From the NCBI GenBank assembly GCA_018402345.1, contig JAGYIV010000012.1:186001-250000 (forward strand): 64,000 bases of DNA, written 5' to 3'. Below, in pieces: positions 42,365 to 51,186 of this stretch. Position 1 is the first letter of the stretch, and the number at the start of each line of letters is the position of its first letter. The stretch is from Terrimicrobiaceae bacterium (GTDB taxonomy: Bacteria; Verrucomicrobiota; Verrucomicrobiia; Chthoniobacterales; Terrimicrobiaceae). The notes under the pieces are model-generated. The model was not told where the DNA came from and did no database searches. It saw only the letters and a list, made by a program, of their open reading frames with translations. The position numbers and the translations under genes are program-made.

Positions 42365-44603
42365 AGTCGACCTGTTGTTTGAACATGTCAACCTTGTCCA
42401 CGGCGACAGTGATTTTGTCGCCGACCTTGTAGGTTTTTTTTGTCCTGCGGCCGATGAGGCGGCAGCGGGGGGCGTCGAAGACAAAGAAGTCGTCGGGCAG
42501 GGCGGAAATGTGCACGAGGCCTGTGAGAAGGAATTCGGGAAGTTCGACGAACAGGCCGAAGTTCCGCGCGTCCATGATGACGGCGTCGAATTTCTGGCGT
42601 TTCTTTGCGCCCGCCTGGAGTTGGAAGAACTCGAGTTTTTTGAGTCGCACGGACTCGCGCTCGGCATCCGCCGCAGTGCGTTCGGTGGTCGAGAGGTGTT
42701 CGGAAACGTTGGCGAGCGAGGCGGAATCGGGGCCCGATTTCGAGAGGCCGAGGCGGCGTTCCAGGGCGCGGTGGACGAGAAGGTCGCTGTAGCGGCGGAT
42801 CGGGCTGGTGAAGTGGGTGTAGTCGGCCTTCGAGAGTCCGTAGTGGCCGAGGGGTTCGGTGAAATAGCGCGCGCGTTTGAGGCTTTTCAGGAGGGCGATC
42901 TTTACGGCGGCAGAGAAGGGCTTGCCGGGGAGTTGGGCGAGCAGTCGCTGGATTTCGCCGCGTTGGGTGAGGTCGCCCGCGCGGAGGCCTTGGGATGCCG
43001 CGAATTCGCGGAATTCCATGAGTTTCTCCGGGTCGGGTTTTTCGTGGATGCGGTAGACGGTGGGTTGCTTGCGGAGCTTGAGTTCGCGTGCCACCAGTTC
43101 GTTGGCGAGGAGCATGAGTTCCTCGATGAGTTGGTGGGAGATGTCGTTCTCGAGGCGCTCGAGGGCCACGGGGCGTCCGAGATTGTCCAGTCGGACCTTG
43201 ATTTCAGGAAAGTCGAGATCGAGAGACCCGGCGGCGAACCGCTTCTTGCGGAGGAGCGAGGAAAGTTCCCATGCGGTATGGACATGGTTGGCGAGGGGAT
43301 CCTTGCCGGGCGGCTTTTCCAGAATGGCCAGCGCCTGTTTGTAGGTGAGGCGGTGGGCGCTGCGGATGACAGTCTTCGCAAAGCGGACAGATCGCGGTTT
43401 TCCGGACTTGTCGATCTCGGCGAGGACGGAGAAGGCAAGCCGGTCGACATGGGGCTTGAGGCTGCAGATGCCGTTGCTGAGAGCCTCCGGGAGCATCGGA
43501 ATGACTCGGTCCACGAGGTAGATGCTGTTGCCGCGGGTGCTCGCCTCCTTGTCAAGGGGGTTGCGGGGTTTCACATAATGCGAGACATCCGCGATATGGA
43601 TGGCGACCTTCCAACCGGCGGGGGTGCGCTCGATTTGGATGGCGTCGTCGAAATCTTTTGCGTCGTCCGGATCGATCGTGAAGACGAAGTGGTCGCGCAA
43701 GTCGAGGCGATCGGCGGTATCCCGGGGGTCGACCTCCGTGCCGATGGTTGCCGCGAGGCGCTGCACTTCTGCCGGAAATTCTTGCGGCAGGTTGTGCTTG
43801 CGGATGATCGAGAGCATGTCCACGCCGGGCGCATTGGCTGGTCCGAGCACCTCGATGACATGGCCTTCGGGATTGAGGTGGCGGCTTTCCCAAGCATCGA
43901 GTTTCGCCACGACCTTGTCGCCGGGGGTCGCCTTGAGCGAGGCGTCGGGCGGAGGCACGTAAAGGTCCTTAACGATGCGGGGGTCGTCTGGAACCACGTA
44001 GTGGAATTTTTTGGACTGCTGGAGGGTGCCAACAATCGTGGAATTTGCGCGTGTAAGGATGCGGATGACGCGGCCTTCCTTTTTCGCGCCGGTGGAGTCT
44101 CCTCGAAATCCGCCAAGGCCCGGAGTGACGATGCGGGCCACCACGCGGTCTCCGTGCATGGCAGTCGAGGTGTTCTCGGCGCGAACAAGCAGATCCTTGC
44201 CATCCGGCGTCTCACTGAGAACGTGGGAAGACCCGTTTGCGTGGAACTGGATGACTCCGGTAAATAGGTCGGCCAATTCGGGAATGATGTAGCGGTGCTT
44301 CCGGACACGGGCGATCTCGCCTTGGAGTTCGAGGTGCTTGAGGGCCTGTTCAAGTCGGTCGTGGTTGGAGACAGGAATATTTAGGGCCTGAGCCAACTCT
44401 TGGGCGTTCATTGCGGAACCCGCGAGGGCTTCGAGAATCGCTCCGCGCAGGGCTTGATCGGGTTGGTTGACTTGAGGGCGGTCTTTGCCGGGACGGGAAT
44501 TCCTGCGGGGGTGCGACTTGCCGGCATGCGATCCTGCGGAAGACTTCTTGCGGTTGCCTCGGGCCGGGGATTTCTCATTCCCCGGGGGGCGTTTTGAATT
44601 CAT
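42351..44603 (-). CDS. rnr: ribonuclease R (RNase II/R family)
   Basis: 750 residues from the ATG at 44603; the frame is open to 44828, but those residues overlap the divergent promoter region. A 3'-to-5' exoribonuclease active on structured RNA. N-terminal ~60 residues are basic (KRPPGNEKSPARGNRKKSS), followed by a winged-helix part (LRGAILEALAGSAMNAQELA), cold-shock OB domains, the RNB catalytic core with FTIDPDDAKDFDDAIQIE (metal Asp residues) and FTSPIRRYSDLLVHR, and a C-terminal S1 domain (FDAVIMDARNFGLFVELPEF). The basic extension is at the N-terminus rather than the C-terminus, where E. coli RNase R has it. It is divergent from the ACT gene. Confidence 0.93.
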   Translation of the reverse strand: MNSKRPPGNEKSPARGNRKKSSAGSHAGKSHPRRNSRPGKDRPQVNQPDQALRGAILEALAGSAMNAQELAQALNIPVSNHDRLEQALKHLELQGEIARVRKHRYIIPELADLFTGVIQFHANGSSHVLSETPDGKDLLVRAENTSTAMHGDRVVARIVTPGLGGFRGDSTGAKKEGRVIRILTRANSTIVGTLQQSKKFHYVVPDDPRIVKDLYVPPPDASLKATPGDKVVAKLDAWESRHLNPEGHVIEVLGPANAPGVDMLSIIRKHNLPQEFPAEVQRLAATIGTEVDPRDTADRLDLRDHFVFTIDPDDAKDFDDAIQIERTPAGWKVAIHIADVSHYVKPRNPLDKEASTRGNSIYLVDRVIPMLPEALSNGICSLKPHVDRLAFSVLAEIDKSGKPRSVRFAKTVIRSAHRLTYKQALAILEKPPGKDPLANHVHTAWELSSLLRKKRFAAGSLDLDFPEIKVRLDNLGRPVALERLENDISHQLIEELMLLANELVARELKLRKQPTVYRIHEKPDPEKLMEFREFAASQGLRAGDLTQRGEIQRLLAQLPGKPFSAAVKIALLKSLKRARYFTEPLGHYGLSKADYTHFTSPIRRYSDLLVHRALERRLGLSKSGPDSASLANVSEHLSTTERTAADAERESVRLKKLEFFQLQAGAKKRQKFDAVIMDARNFGLFVELPEFLLTGLVHISALPDDFFVFDAPRCRLIGRRTKKTYKVGDKITVAVDKVDMFKQQVDFKPA

Positions 44604-44690
44604 GAGCCATCCATCGTCTTCCGAGGGTCTTCTGGCAAGCATGGGTTTTTGGGGTCGACTCCGGAAATTGCTCCAATCAAAGTCAGTTCC

Positions 44691-45107
44691 ATGAAATCCG
44701 TGCGTATCGTCGAGCAGTTGGCCATCTTTATCGCAAACCGTCCCGGCAAGCTCGCGGACCTGTGCGACGCGCTCGCCGAGGAGAAAATCAATATCTACGG
44801 ACTGACTGTCTCCGACACTGTCGACCATGCCGCCGTGCGCATGGTGGTGAGCGACACGCGCCGGGCGATCGCCCTGCTTGAGGCGAGGGGGGTGCTGGTG
44901 CTCGAGAGCGAGGTGTTGATGATCGAAAACGACAACCGGCCCGGCAGCCTGTCGCGTATCGCTGATGCGATGTCCAAGGTGAAAGTGAATATCGAGTATG
45001 CGTATCTGGCCTCGATGCCCGCGGCGAAACGCGGGTTGCTGATCCTGAGGGTGTCGGATGTCGACAAGGCCCTGAAGGTGTTGCAGCGCTTGGTTGTCGA
45101 AGCCTGA
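44691..45107 (+). CDS. tandem ACT-domain regulatory protein
   Basis: 138 residues from the ATG at 44691 (MKSVRIVEQLAIFIANRPGK). Two ACT domains in tandem, each with the ligand-site pattern: IANRPGKLADLCDALAEEKI and IENDNRPGSLSRIADAMSKV. ACT pairs bind amino acids or similar small ligands and control a partner. No enzyme is attached, so it is a stand-alone regulator. It heads a tight co-directional set: the FIST protein starts 9 bases after its stop, followed by a MacAB-like exporter. Confidence 0.85.
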   Translation: MKSVRIVEQLAIFIANRPGKLADLCDALAEEKINIYGLTVSDTVDHAAVRMVVSDTRRAIALLEARGVLVLESEVLMIENDNRPGSLSRIADAMSKVKVNIEYAYLASMPAAKRGLLILRVSDVDKALKVLQRLVVEA

Positions 45108-45116
45108 AATTTCCCC

Positions 45117-46295
45117 ATGAACTCAAAACCGAACCAATTCGCCGCGGCGACAGGCGAGATCGACGGGCCCTACGATGAGCCTTCATTTTTGAAGCTGGCG
45201 ATCGAGCTGCGCGCGCAGCTCGATCACCCTGCGCAGATCGCCTTGGTGTTTGCCACTCCCGATTACAAACCCTTCCTCGCGGAGATGTGCGAAACCCTGA
45301 GGGTGGATGGCCATATTGTGGATGTCGCTGGCTGCACGGTCGGTGGCTGGATCGCCGGGGACAAGGAGATGGAGACGGGCTCAGGGTGCACGGTGATCGC
45401 CCTCCGCGCCGAGATTGGCGAGCCGGTGCCGCTTGTCTCGGGGCAGTTTCTGACTGCTGGCTCGCCTTGGCTTGCCGTGCCGCCGAATGGTTGGATCACG
45501 CTCGGGAATCCCTATTCCTTTTCGATGGATGAGTGGCTTGCCGAGTCAAACAAACGCCACCACGGCGTGCCGGTGGTGGGAGGGCTTGCCAGCGGGGGAT
45601 CCGAGTCCAGCGCCATGGTATTCATCAATGGCACCGAGGTGCAGGCGTGCGCGGTGCCGGTGTTCGGGCGCACACGGATTGTTCCGATGATCACGCAGGG
45701 CTGCAGGCCCATCGGCGAGCCACTTCCAGTCACCAATGCCGAGCAGAATGTAATCTACGCGCTTGGATGCAAGCCGGCCTACCAGGTGCTCGACAACGTG
45801 TTTCAAACGCTGAGCGACGAGGACAAATCCAACGCCCGCGGCAACCTGCTCGCGGGCCTCGCGGGAAGCGAATACATCGACGAATTCCACTCCGGGGATT
45901 TCGTGGTGCGCCATATCATTGGCGCGGATCCCGAAAGCGGTGCGGTGGTGATCGCCGGCGCGCCGCGTGTCGGGCAGACTCTCCAATACCAGTTGCGCAA
46001 CCGCGAGGCGGCGTTGGAGGACCTCAAAAGAGCGTTCAATCCGAAACGCCAGGAGTTGCGAAAGGCATTCGCCGCGCTTCTGTTCTCGTGCCTCGGGAGG
46101 GGGGAGGCGTTTTTCGGTGTGAAAAACCAGGATGCGGAGTTCCTGTCCGGCGTTATGGAAGGCAAGCCGGTGGGAGGTTTTTTTTGCAACGGCGAGATCG
46201 CACCCGTATGGGGAGTGAATTCCCTGCACGGGTATTCAGCTGTTGCAGCCATGCTGATCGATGCCAAATTGCCGAGGTCCAAGCCCAAGGCATGA
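45117..46295 (+). CDS. FIST-domain sensor protein
   Basis: 392 residues with FIST N and FIST C regions: ALVFATPDYKPFLAEMCETL, DVAGCTVGGWIAG, PVVGGLASGGSESSAMVFIN, PVFGRTRIVPMITQGCRPIG, then AFFGVKNQDAEFLSGVMEGK and VGGFFCNGEIAPVWGVNSLH at the C-terminus. FIST domains are proposed sensory modules for amino acids or other small ligands, usually fused or linked to signalling outputs; here the protein stands alone. It is coupled by ATGA to the exporter adaptor gene, which suggests that it senses or handles the exported compound. That link is inference. Confidence 0.85.
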   Translation: MNSKPNQFAAATGEIDGPYDEPSFLKLAIELRAQLDHPAQIALVFATPDYKPFLAEMCETLRVDGHIVDVAGCTVGGWIAGDKEMETGSGCTVIALRAEIGEPVPLVSGQFLTAGSPWLAVPPNGWITLGNPYSFSMDEWLAESNKRHHGVPVVGGLASGGSESSAMVFINGTEVQACAVPVFGRTRIVPMITQGCRPIGEPLPVTNAEQNVIYALGCKPAYQVLDNVFQTLSDEDKSNARGNLLAGLAGSEYIDEFHSGDFVVRHIIGADPESGAVVIAGAPRVGQTLQYQLRNREAALEDLKRAFNPKRQELRKAFAALLFSCLGRGEAFFGVKNQDAEFLSGVMEGKPVGGFFCNGEIAPVWGVNSLHGYSAVAAMLIDAKLPRSKPKA

Positions 46296-47374
46296 GATTC
46301 GCATTTATTCTTCTACTTCCCGTTCTGGCTGCCGGAGCGTGGTTCGCGCACCAGTCCGGCATGATTGAGTTCGGCGAACCACCGGAGGAGCCCGCGACCG
46401 CGAAGGTGCTGCGATCGGACATCGCTCCCGTGTTGTTGTTATCGGGAGAGGTGGCCCCGGCGTTCCAGATCGATGTGAAACCCGAGACCGGAGGGCGCGT
46501 TGCGGAAATCCATGTCTCCTCCGGTCAGCAGGTGAAACAAGGCGACCCGCTCTTGACGATCGATCCGCGGGATCTTCTGAACGAGCGCGCCGGTGCCGAG
46601 GCCGAGGTCGAGGGGGCAAGGCTGTCGCTTGAGAAGAGCCAGGGCAACTTCGAGCGGGCCCGGAAGCTCTATCAAAAAAAACTGCTCAGCCATGAGGAGT
46701 TCAAAAATCTCGAGGCGGATTTCAAGATCGTCCAGAACGAGTTGGAGCGCTCGCTGAGGCGTTTGCAGATGGTGGACGACCGGTTGGCAAAGACGAGGAT
46801 TCTTGCCCCGTTTGACGGCACCGTGCTCGAGGTGCTTGTGAGCGAGGGGCAAGTGGTGGTCGGTGCGGCGAGTGTCAATTCCGGCACGAGCCTGATGACA
46901 TTGGCGAATGTTTCCAGGCTGCTGATCAGCACCCACGTGAACCAGTTGGATGCGGCGAGGATTTCCGAGGGCGACGAGGTGAGCGTGATCGCGCCAAATG
47001 CCGACGGGGAGGGGTTGGAGGCACGCATCGACCGGATCGCGCCGCTCGCCACGGTGAAGAACAATATCAAGGGATTTGCGGTCACCGGAAGTCTTGGCGG
47101 AAAGGGGCACGGCTTGAAGCCGGGGGTTTCTGTCAGCATGCGCGTGCCGGTCGGTTTTTCGAAGGATGTGCTTTCGGTGCCCTTGACCAGTGTCTTCGAG
47201 GAGGGGGGCGCCAAGGTGGTCTACGTGTCGTCCGGCGACGGCATCGAGCGTCGCAAGGTCGGTGTCGGTTTGTCCGACTCGAAGCGTGTGGAAATCACAA
47301 GCGGGCTTGGCGAGGGCGAGGATGTGCTCACGGAAAAACCCGCGGCGGACGCGGTCGGCTCGAAAAACTCGTGA
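46292..47374 (+). CDS. MacA-like periplasmic adaptor (HlyD/MFP family)
   Basis: 360 residues, starting within the FIST stop (ATGA). An N-terminal membrane anchor (MRFAFILLLPVLAAGAWFA), then barrel-sandwich (lipoyl-like) halves VKPETGGRVAEIHVSSGQQV and ILAPFDGTVLEVLVSEGQVV flanking an alpha-hairpin (AGAEAEVEGARLSLEKSQGN ... LERSLRRLQMVDDRL), and a beta-barrel/MP domain ending VLTEKPAAD. This is the adaptor linking an ABC permease to an outer-membrane channel in MacAB-TolC-like pumps. No TolC homologue is in the window. GTGA overlap with the ATPase gene. Confidence 0.9.
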   Translation: MRFAFILLLPVLAAGAWFAHQSGMIEFGEPPEEPATAKVLRSDIAPVLLLSGEVAPAFQIDVKPETGGRVAEIHVSSGQQVKQGDPLLTIDPRDLLNERAGAEAEVEGARLSLEKSQGNFERARKLYQKKLLSHEEFKNLEADFKIVQNELERSLRRLQMVDDRLAKTRILAPFDGTVLEVLVSEGQVVVGAASVNSGTSLMTLANVSRLLISTHVNQLDAARISEGDEVSVIAPNADGEGLEARIDRIAPLATVKNNIKGFAVTGSLGGKGHGLKPGVSVSMRVPVGFSKDVLSVPLTSVFEEGGAKVVYVSSGDGIERRKVGVGLSDSKRVEITSGLGEGEDVLTEKPAADAVGSKNS

Positions 47375-48051
47375 GTCTGATATCGCTGCAGGGTGTGTCC
47401 AAGGTTTACCGGGTCGGCGACCAGGAGATTCGCGCCTTGGATGGAATCGATCTGCGGATCGAGGAGGGGGAGTTTGTGTCGATCATCGGACCGAGCGGCA
47501 GTGGGAAGTCCACCCTCATGCATTTGCTCGGTTGCCTGGACACGCCCACCGCCGGGAGCATGGAGATTTGCGGTCGGGAAATGGCGCGTGCCGGCGTGGG
47601 GGAATTGGCGCGCATGCGCAACCGCGAGATCGGGTTTGTGTTCCAGTCGTTCAACCTGCTGCCGCGTCTGGATGTGCTGGCGAACATCGAGCTGCCCTTG
47701 ATTTACAGCGGGATTCCAGCCAGCGAGAGGCGGGAGCGCGCGCGGCGCGTGGCCGGCGATGTGGGGTTGGCCGAGCGCCTGGCGAACAGGCCGTCGCAGT
47801 TGAGCGGCGGCCAGTGCCAGCGCGTGGCGATCGCGCGGGCGCTGGTGAACAACCCGAGAATTGTCTTTGGCGATGAACCAACGGGAAACCTCGACTCCGC
47901 CACCGGCGCGATGGTTTTGGAAATGTTCGAGCAACTGAACGCCGCGGGAAAAACGGTTGTTCTTGTGACACACGATCCGGCGATCGCCGCGCGCACCCGC
48001 AGGGTCGTCGAGATTCACGACGGCCGCATCAGGAGGGATGCCAAGGCATGA
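47371..48051 (+). CDS. ABC transporter ATPase (MacB/LolD type)
   Basis: 226 residues from a GTG overlapping the adaptor stop. Walker A IIGPSGSGKSTLMHLLG, Q-loop FVFQSFNLLPRLDVLANIEL, signature LSGGQCQRVAIARAL, Walker B RIVFGDEPTGNLDSATG and the H-loop VLVTHDP are all intact. The sequence pattern is that of the MacB/LolD/FtsE class, in which ATP drives a mechanical permease rather than substrate passage through the membrane. It is coupled by ATGA to the permease. Confidence 0.93.
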   Translation: MSLISLQGVSKVYRVGDQEIRALDGIDLRIEEGEFVSIIGPSGSGKSTLMHLLGCLDTPTAGSMEICGREMARAGVGELARMRNREIGFVFQSFNLLPRLDVLANIELPLIYSGIPASERRERARRVAGDVGLAERLANRPSQLSGGQCQRVAIARALVNNPRIVFGDEPTGNLDSATGAMVLEMFEQLNAAGKTVVLVTHDPAIAARTRRVVEIHDGRIRRDAKA

Positions 48052-49352
48052 ACCTGTTCGTGGCAATCCACACGGGCCTGCGTGAAATCGGTTCCCACAA
48101 GTTCCGCAGTGCCCTGTCCATGCTCGGAATTATCCTTGGAGTGAGCAGTCTGATCGCCACGATGGCGCTGACCCGCGGCATGGAGGAGGGCACAAGGACA
48201 TTCATGCAGCAGTTGGGTGGCTTGGAGTTGGTGCGTGTGACGCCCAAGGAACCCTCGGCCGACATGTTCGATTTTGCGGTGTTGTCGCCGGGTTGCACCC
48301 TGCGGGATGCGGAGGCGATCCTTGCGAATGCGCCCTTGATATCGCATGTCTCGCCCGAGTTGACATTGCGGACCACGGTTTCCCGCGAGGATGGTGGCGG
48401 GCCGGAGCGTTGGACTGTTACCGGTGTGATGCCTGGATATTTTGTGATCGGCATGCACTCGCTGGCCGCCGGGCGGTTTCTAACGGATCTGGATTCCTCC
48501 CATGGGAGCCGCTGCGTGGTGCTCGGGCACACGGTGGCCTCCGAGTTGTGGCCCGGGGTATCCCCGGAGGACATTGCCGGCAGGCATGTGCTTGTCGATG
48601 GTGCGCCATTCGAGGTGGTCGGGGTGCTTGATCTTTACGAACGGGAGGAGGACAAGCGCGCGAGACAAGCGGGCAGAAAGGTGTCCACGCGGCGATGGGA
48701 TCCCTTCCGATCGAAAAATCAGGCGGTGTTGATTCCCTTCTCCACGATGTTTCATGAATTCCTTTCAGGGAAGTTTCCCGAGGATTCGATGCACACCATG
48801 AAACTCGATGCGTTGACAGTGCGCGTGGGCGATCTGTCGCGATTTCCTGCCGCCCTGGAGCAGGTGCGCGCGGTATTGAACCAGACGCACCGCGGAGTGG
48901 ACGACTTCGAGTTGGACACACGTGAGGATTGGTTCGATCGCGTCGAGTCGAACATGCGTGCGGCGCGTCTGAGCGGCGGACTTATCTCCGCGATCAGCCT
49001 CGTGGTGGGGGCGATCGGGATCATGAATATCATGCTGGCAAGCATCTCGGAGCGGATCCGCGAGATCGGTATCCGCCTGGCTGTGGGGGCGCGCCCCGGC
49101 GACATTTTCCTCCAAATCCTGGTTGAAAGCGTGCTTGTCTCCGCGATCGGCGGCGTGCTGGGCATCGGGGCTTCGTTGGGGTTGGTGGAAGTGTTGAAAT
49201 CGATCTCCCCCTCGGAGAATGTGCCTGTCATCACTGCAGGCGGTGTTGTGTTCAGTGTCATCTTCGCCTTGGTGGCCGGGTTGCTGTCGGGAATCTACCC
49301 CGGCTTGAAGGCGTCGCGCCTGAATCCGATCAACGCCTTGCGATACGAGTAA
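48048..49352 (+). CDS. ABC transporter permease (MacB/FtsX family)
   Basis: 434 residues. Topology typical of MacB-type permeases: one N-terminal helix (about 20-45, FRSALSMLGIILGVSSLIAT), a large periplasmic domain (MacB_PCD, about 50-300, including MPGYFVIGMHSLAAGRFLT), then three C-terminal helices (SGGLISAISLVVGAIGIMNI, ILVESVLVSAIGGVLGIGAS, VVFSVIFALVAGLLSGIYPG) ending in the usual LNPINALRYE. With the adaptor and ATPase it forms a complete inner-membrane and periplasmic exporter; the substrate is unknown. Confidence 0.92.
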   Translation: MNLFVAIHTGLREIGSHKFRSALSMLGIILGVSSLIATMALTRGMEEGTRTFMQQLGGLELVRVTPKEPSADMFDFAVLSPGCTLRDAEAILANAPLISHVSPELTLRTTVSREDGGGPERWTVTGVMPGYFVIGMHSLAAGRFLTDLDSSHGSRCVVLGHTVASELWPGVSPEDIAGRHVLVDGAPFEVVGVLDLYEREEDKRARQAGRKVSTRRWDPFRSKNQAVLIPFSTMFHEFLSGKFPEDSMHTMKLDALTVRVGDLSRFPAALEQVRAVLNQTHRGVDDFELDTREDWFDRVESNMRAARLSGGLISAISLVVGAIGIMNIMLASISERIREIGIRLAVGARPGDIFLQILVESVLVSAIGGVLGIGASLGLVEVLKSISPSENVPVITAGGVVFSVIFALVAGLLSGIYPGLKASRLNPINALRYE

Positions 49353-49396
49353 GCGGGTTGCAGCGCGTGTCGGGGTGTGGTTCCCTTTTCCCCGCC

Positions 49397-50077
49397 ATGA
49401 AACTCACCTACTTCGGACATTCCTGTTTTCTCGTCGAGGCCGCCGGCACCCGCCTTCTCTTCGATCCGTTCATCACGCCCAACCCGCTGGCCAAGGGGGT
49501 CGATCCGGCATCGATCGCGGCGGATTTCATTTTGATCTCACATGGCCATGTCGATCACCTCGCCGACGCGGTGGATCTCGCCGCGAAGACCGGGGCGAAG
49601 GTTTTGTCGAACTGGGAGATTGTCGAGTGGCTCGGTAAGAAGGGCGTGGCGAACTTGCATCCGATGAACCACGGTGGCTCGGTGCGGCTGCCCTGCGGGC
49701 GCGTGAAAATGGTAGCTGCGGTGCATTCCAGCGCGTTGCCCGATGGATCGAACGGCGGCAATCCCGCCGGTTTCGTGGTCGAGACGGGCGAGGGCAGTTT
49801 CTACTACGCCGGCGACACCGCGCTCACGCTCGACATGAAATTGATCGCCGACGAATTCCGCCTGCGCTTTGCGGTCCTGCCGATCGGCGACAATTTCACG
49901 ATGGGGGCGGCGGATGCCGTTCGGGCTGCCGGGTTCTGTGGGGCAACCGATGTGGTGGGGGTGCATTACAACACCTTTCCGCCGATCCAAATCGACTCCG
50001 CCACTGCCGTGGACGCGTTCCGCAATGCGGGCTTGACCCTTCACCTGCCCGCGATCGGTGGGAGCGTGGAGTTTTGA
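49397..50077 (+). CDS. UPF0173 metal-dependent hydrolase (metallo-beta-lactamase fold)
   Basis: 226 residues from the ATG at 49397. MKLTYFGHSCFLVEAAGTRL, LISHGHVDHLADAV (the HxHxDH metal motif) and YYAGDTALTLDMKLI are characteristic of UPF0173 proteins. These are cytoplasmic MBL-fold hydrolases without a settled substrate. It is 44 bases after the permease stop on the same strand and may be part of that transcript, but the family is widespread and usually independent. Confidence 0.9.
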   Translation: MKLTYFGHSCFLVEAAGTRLLFDPFITPNPLAKGVDPASIAADFILISHGHVDHLADAVDLAAKTGAKVLSNWEIVEWLGKKGVANLHPMNHGGSVRLPCGRVKMVAAVHSSALPDGSNGGNPAGFVVETGEGSFYYAGDTALTLDMKLIADEFRLRFAVLPIGDNFTMGAADAVRAAGFCGATDVVGVHYNTFPPIQIDSATAVDAFRNAGLTLHLPAIGGSVEF

Positions 50078-50139
50078 GAAGCGCGGAATTGTCGTCTTTT
50101 TGAAGTGGTCACCGGATGCTGGATTTGCATCATCGCCGC

Positions 50140-51021
50140 ATGAGTGTGCCCCAAAACACGATCGCCATTGTTTACGACTACGATCAAACGCTTTCACCGA
50201 ACTACATGCAGGAAGAGGCGCTGTTCCCGGTGTTCGGCATCGACTCCGGCCATTTCTGGAAACGCTGCGGGGAGTTGGTGAAAGAGCAGGGATACGACAA
50301 CGAGTTGGCCTACATGAAGGTCCTTCTTGATTGTCTTGAGATCGACAGGCCTACCAATGCCCAGTTGCGTGAACTCGGAGCGCGCCTGACCTTTTACGAG
50401 GGCCTGCCCGAGATGTTCGAGGAGTTCCGCACCTCGCTCCTGCCCCCAGAGTTCGCCGTCCATGGAATCACCGTGGAACACTACATCGTTTCCTCGGGCA
50501 TGAAGGAATTGATCGAAGGTAGCCGGTTGGCCCCGTTCATTAGAAAAATCTTTGGCTGCGAATTCGCGGCCGATGCTCAGGGGCGGATCACCTTCCCAAA
50601 GCGAGTCATCAGCCACACGCAGAAGACGCAATTCCTCTTCCGGATCAACAAGGGCCTCCTTGAAATGGACCAGGACGTGAATGACCACATGGACCCCTCC
50701 CTGCGCCCTGTGCCTTTCCCGAACATGATCTATGTCGGGGACGGTCCCACCGACGTGCCCTGTTTCACGGTCATGCGGCGCAATGGCGGCCAGGCGATCG
50801 CCGTTTACAACTCCTCCGATCCCACGCGCTCGAGCTTCAAAAAATGCTACCAGCTTTCCACCCACGCCGACCGCGTGCGGAACATCGCTCCATCCGACTT
50901 TCGTGCCGGGAGTCATCTGCGCCTGCTCCTCGAGGAGATGGTTCTCGAAATCGGCCACCGCATGATCCGCCAGCGCCGCGAGGACCTCGAGGCCGGCACG
51001 GTCAAGGCCCCGGGGCATTGA
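50140..51021 (+). CDS. HAD-superfamily phosphatase (phosphoserine phosphatase-like)
   Basis: 293 residues from the ATG at 50140 (an ATG at 50116 adds 8 residues). HAD motif I is IVYDYDQTLSPNYM (nucleophile and acid Asp), motif II lies in HYIVSSGMKELIEGS, and motif III/IV in MIYVGDGPTDVPCFTVMRRN. The ~150-residue insert between motifs I and II is a C1-type cap. It resembles predicted HAD phosphatases of 280-300 residues whose substrate is not known; a small phosphorylated metabolite is likely. Confidence 0.83.
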   Translation: MSVPQNTIAIVYDYDQTLSPNYMQEEALFPVFGIDSGHFWKRCGELVKEQGYDNELAYMKVLLDCLEIDRPTNAQLRELGARLTFYEGLPEMFEEFRTSLLPPEFAVHGITVEHYIVSSGMKELIEGSRLAPFIRKIFGCEFAADAQGRITFPKRVISHTQKTQFLFRINKGLLEMDQDVNDHMDPSLRPVPFPNMIYVGDGPTDVPCFTVMRRNGGQAIAVYNSSDPTRSSFKKCYQLSTHADRVRNIAPSDFRAGSHLRLLLEEMVLEIGHRMIRQRREDLEAGTVKAPGH

Positions 51022-51186
51022 GTTTTTTTAAAAAAAAGCACAATCCCCTTGACCACTGCGTCGATGCTGGTATGCAAACCGTCCGCGCAATCACGAAACT
51101 TTGCCGTCGGTCCTGTGGTTTGCCTGTCATCAGGCGATCCATTTGCGCACAGGGGAACCCGGTGAAAATCAGAAATAATCCATCCA

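Noticed and set aside
51050-51085. TTGACC ... TATGCA as an rpoA promoter
   Set aside because: The -10 match is only three of six, and the spacing is approximate; not enough to call.
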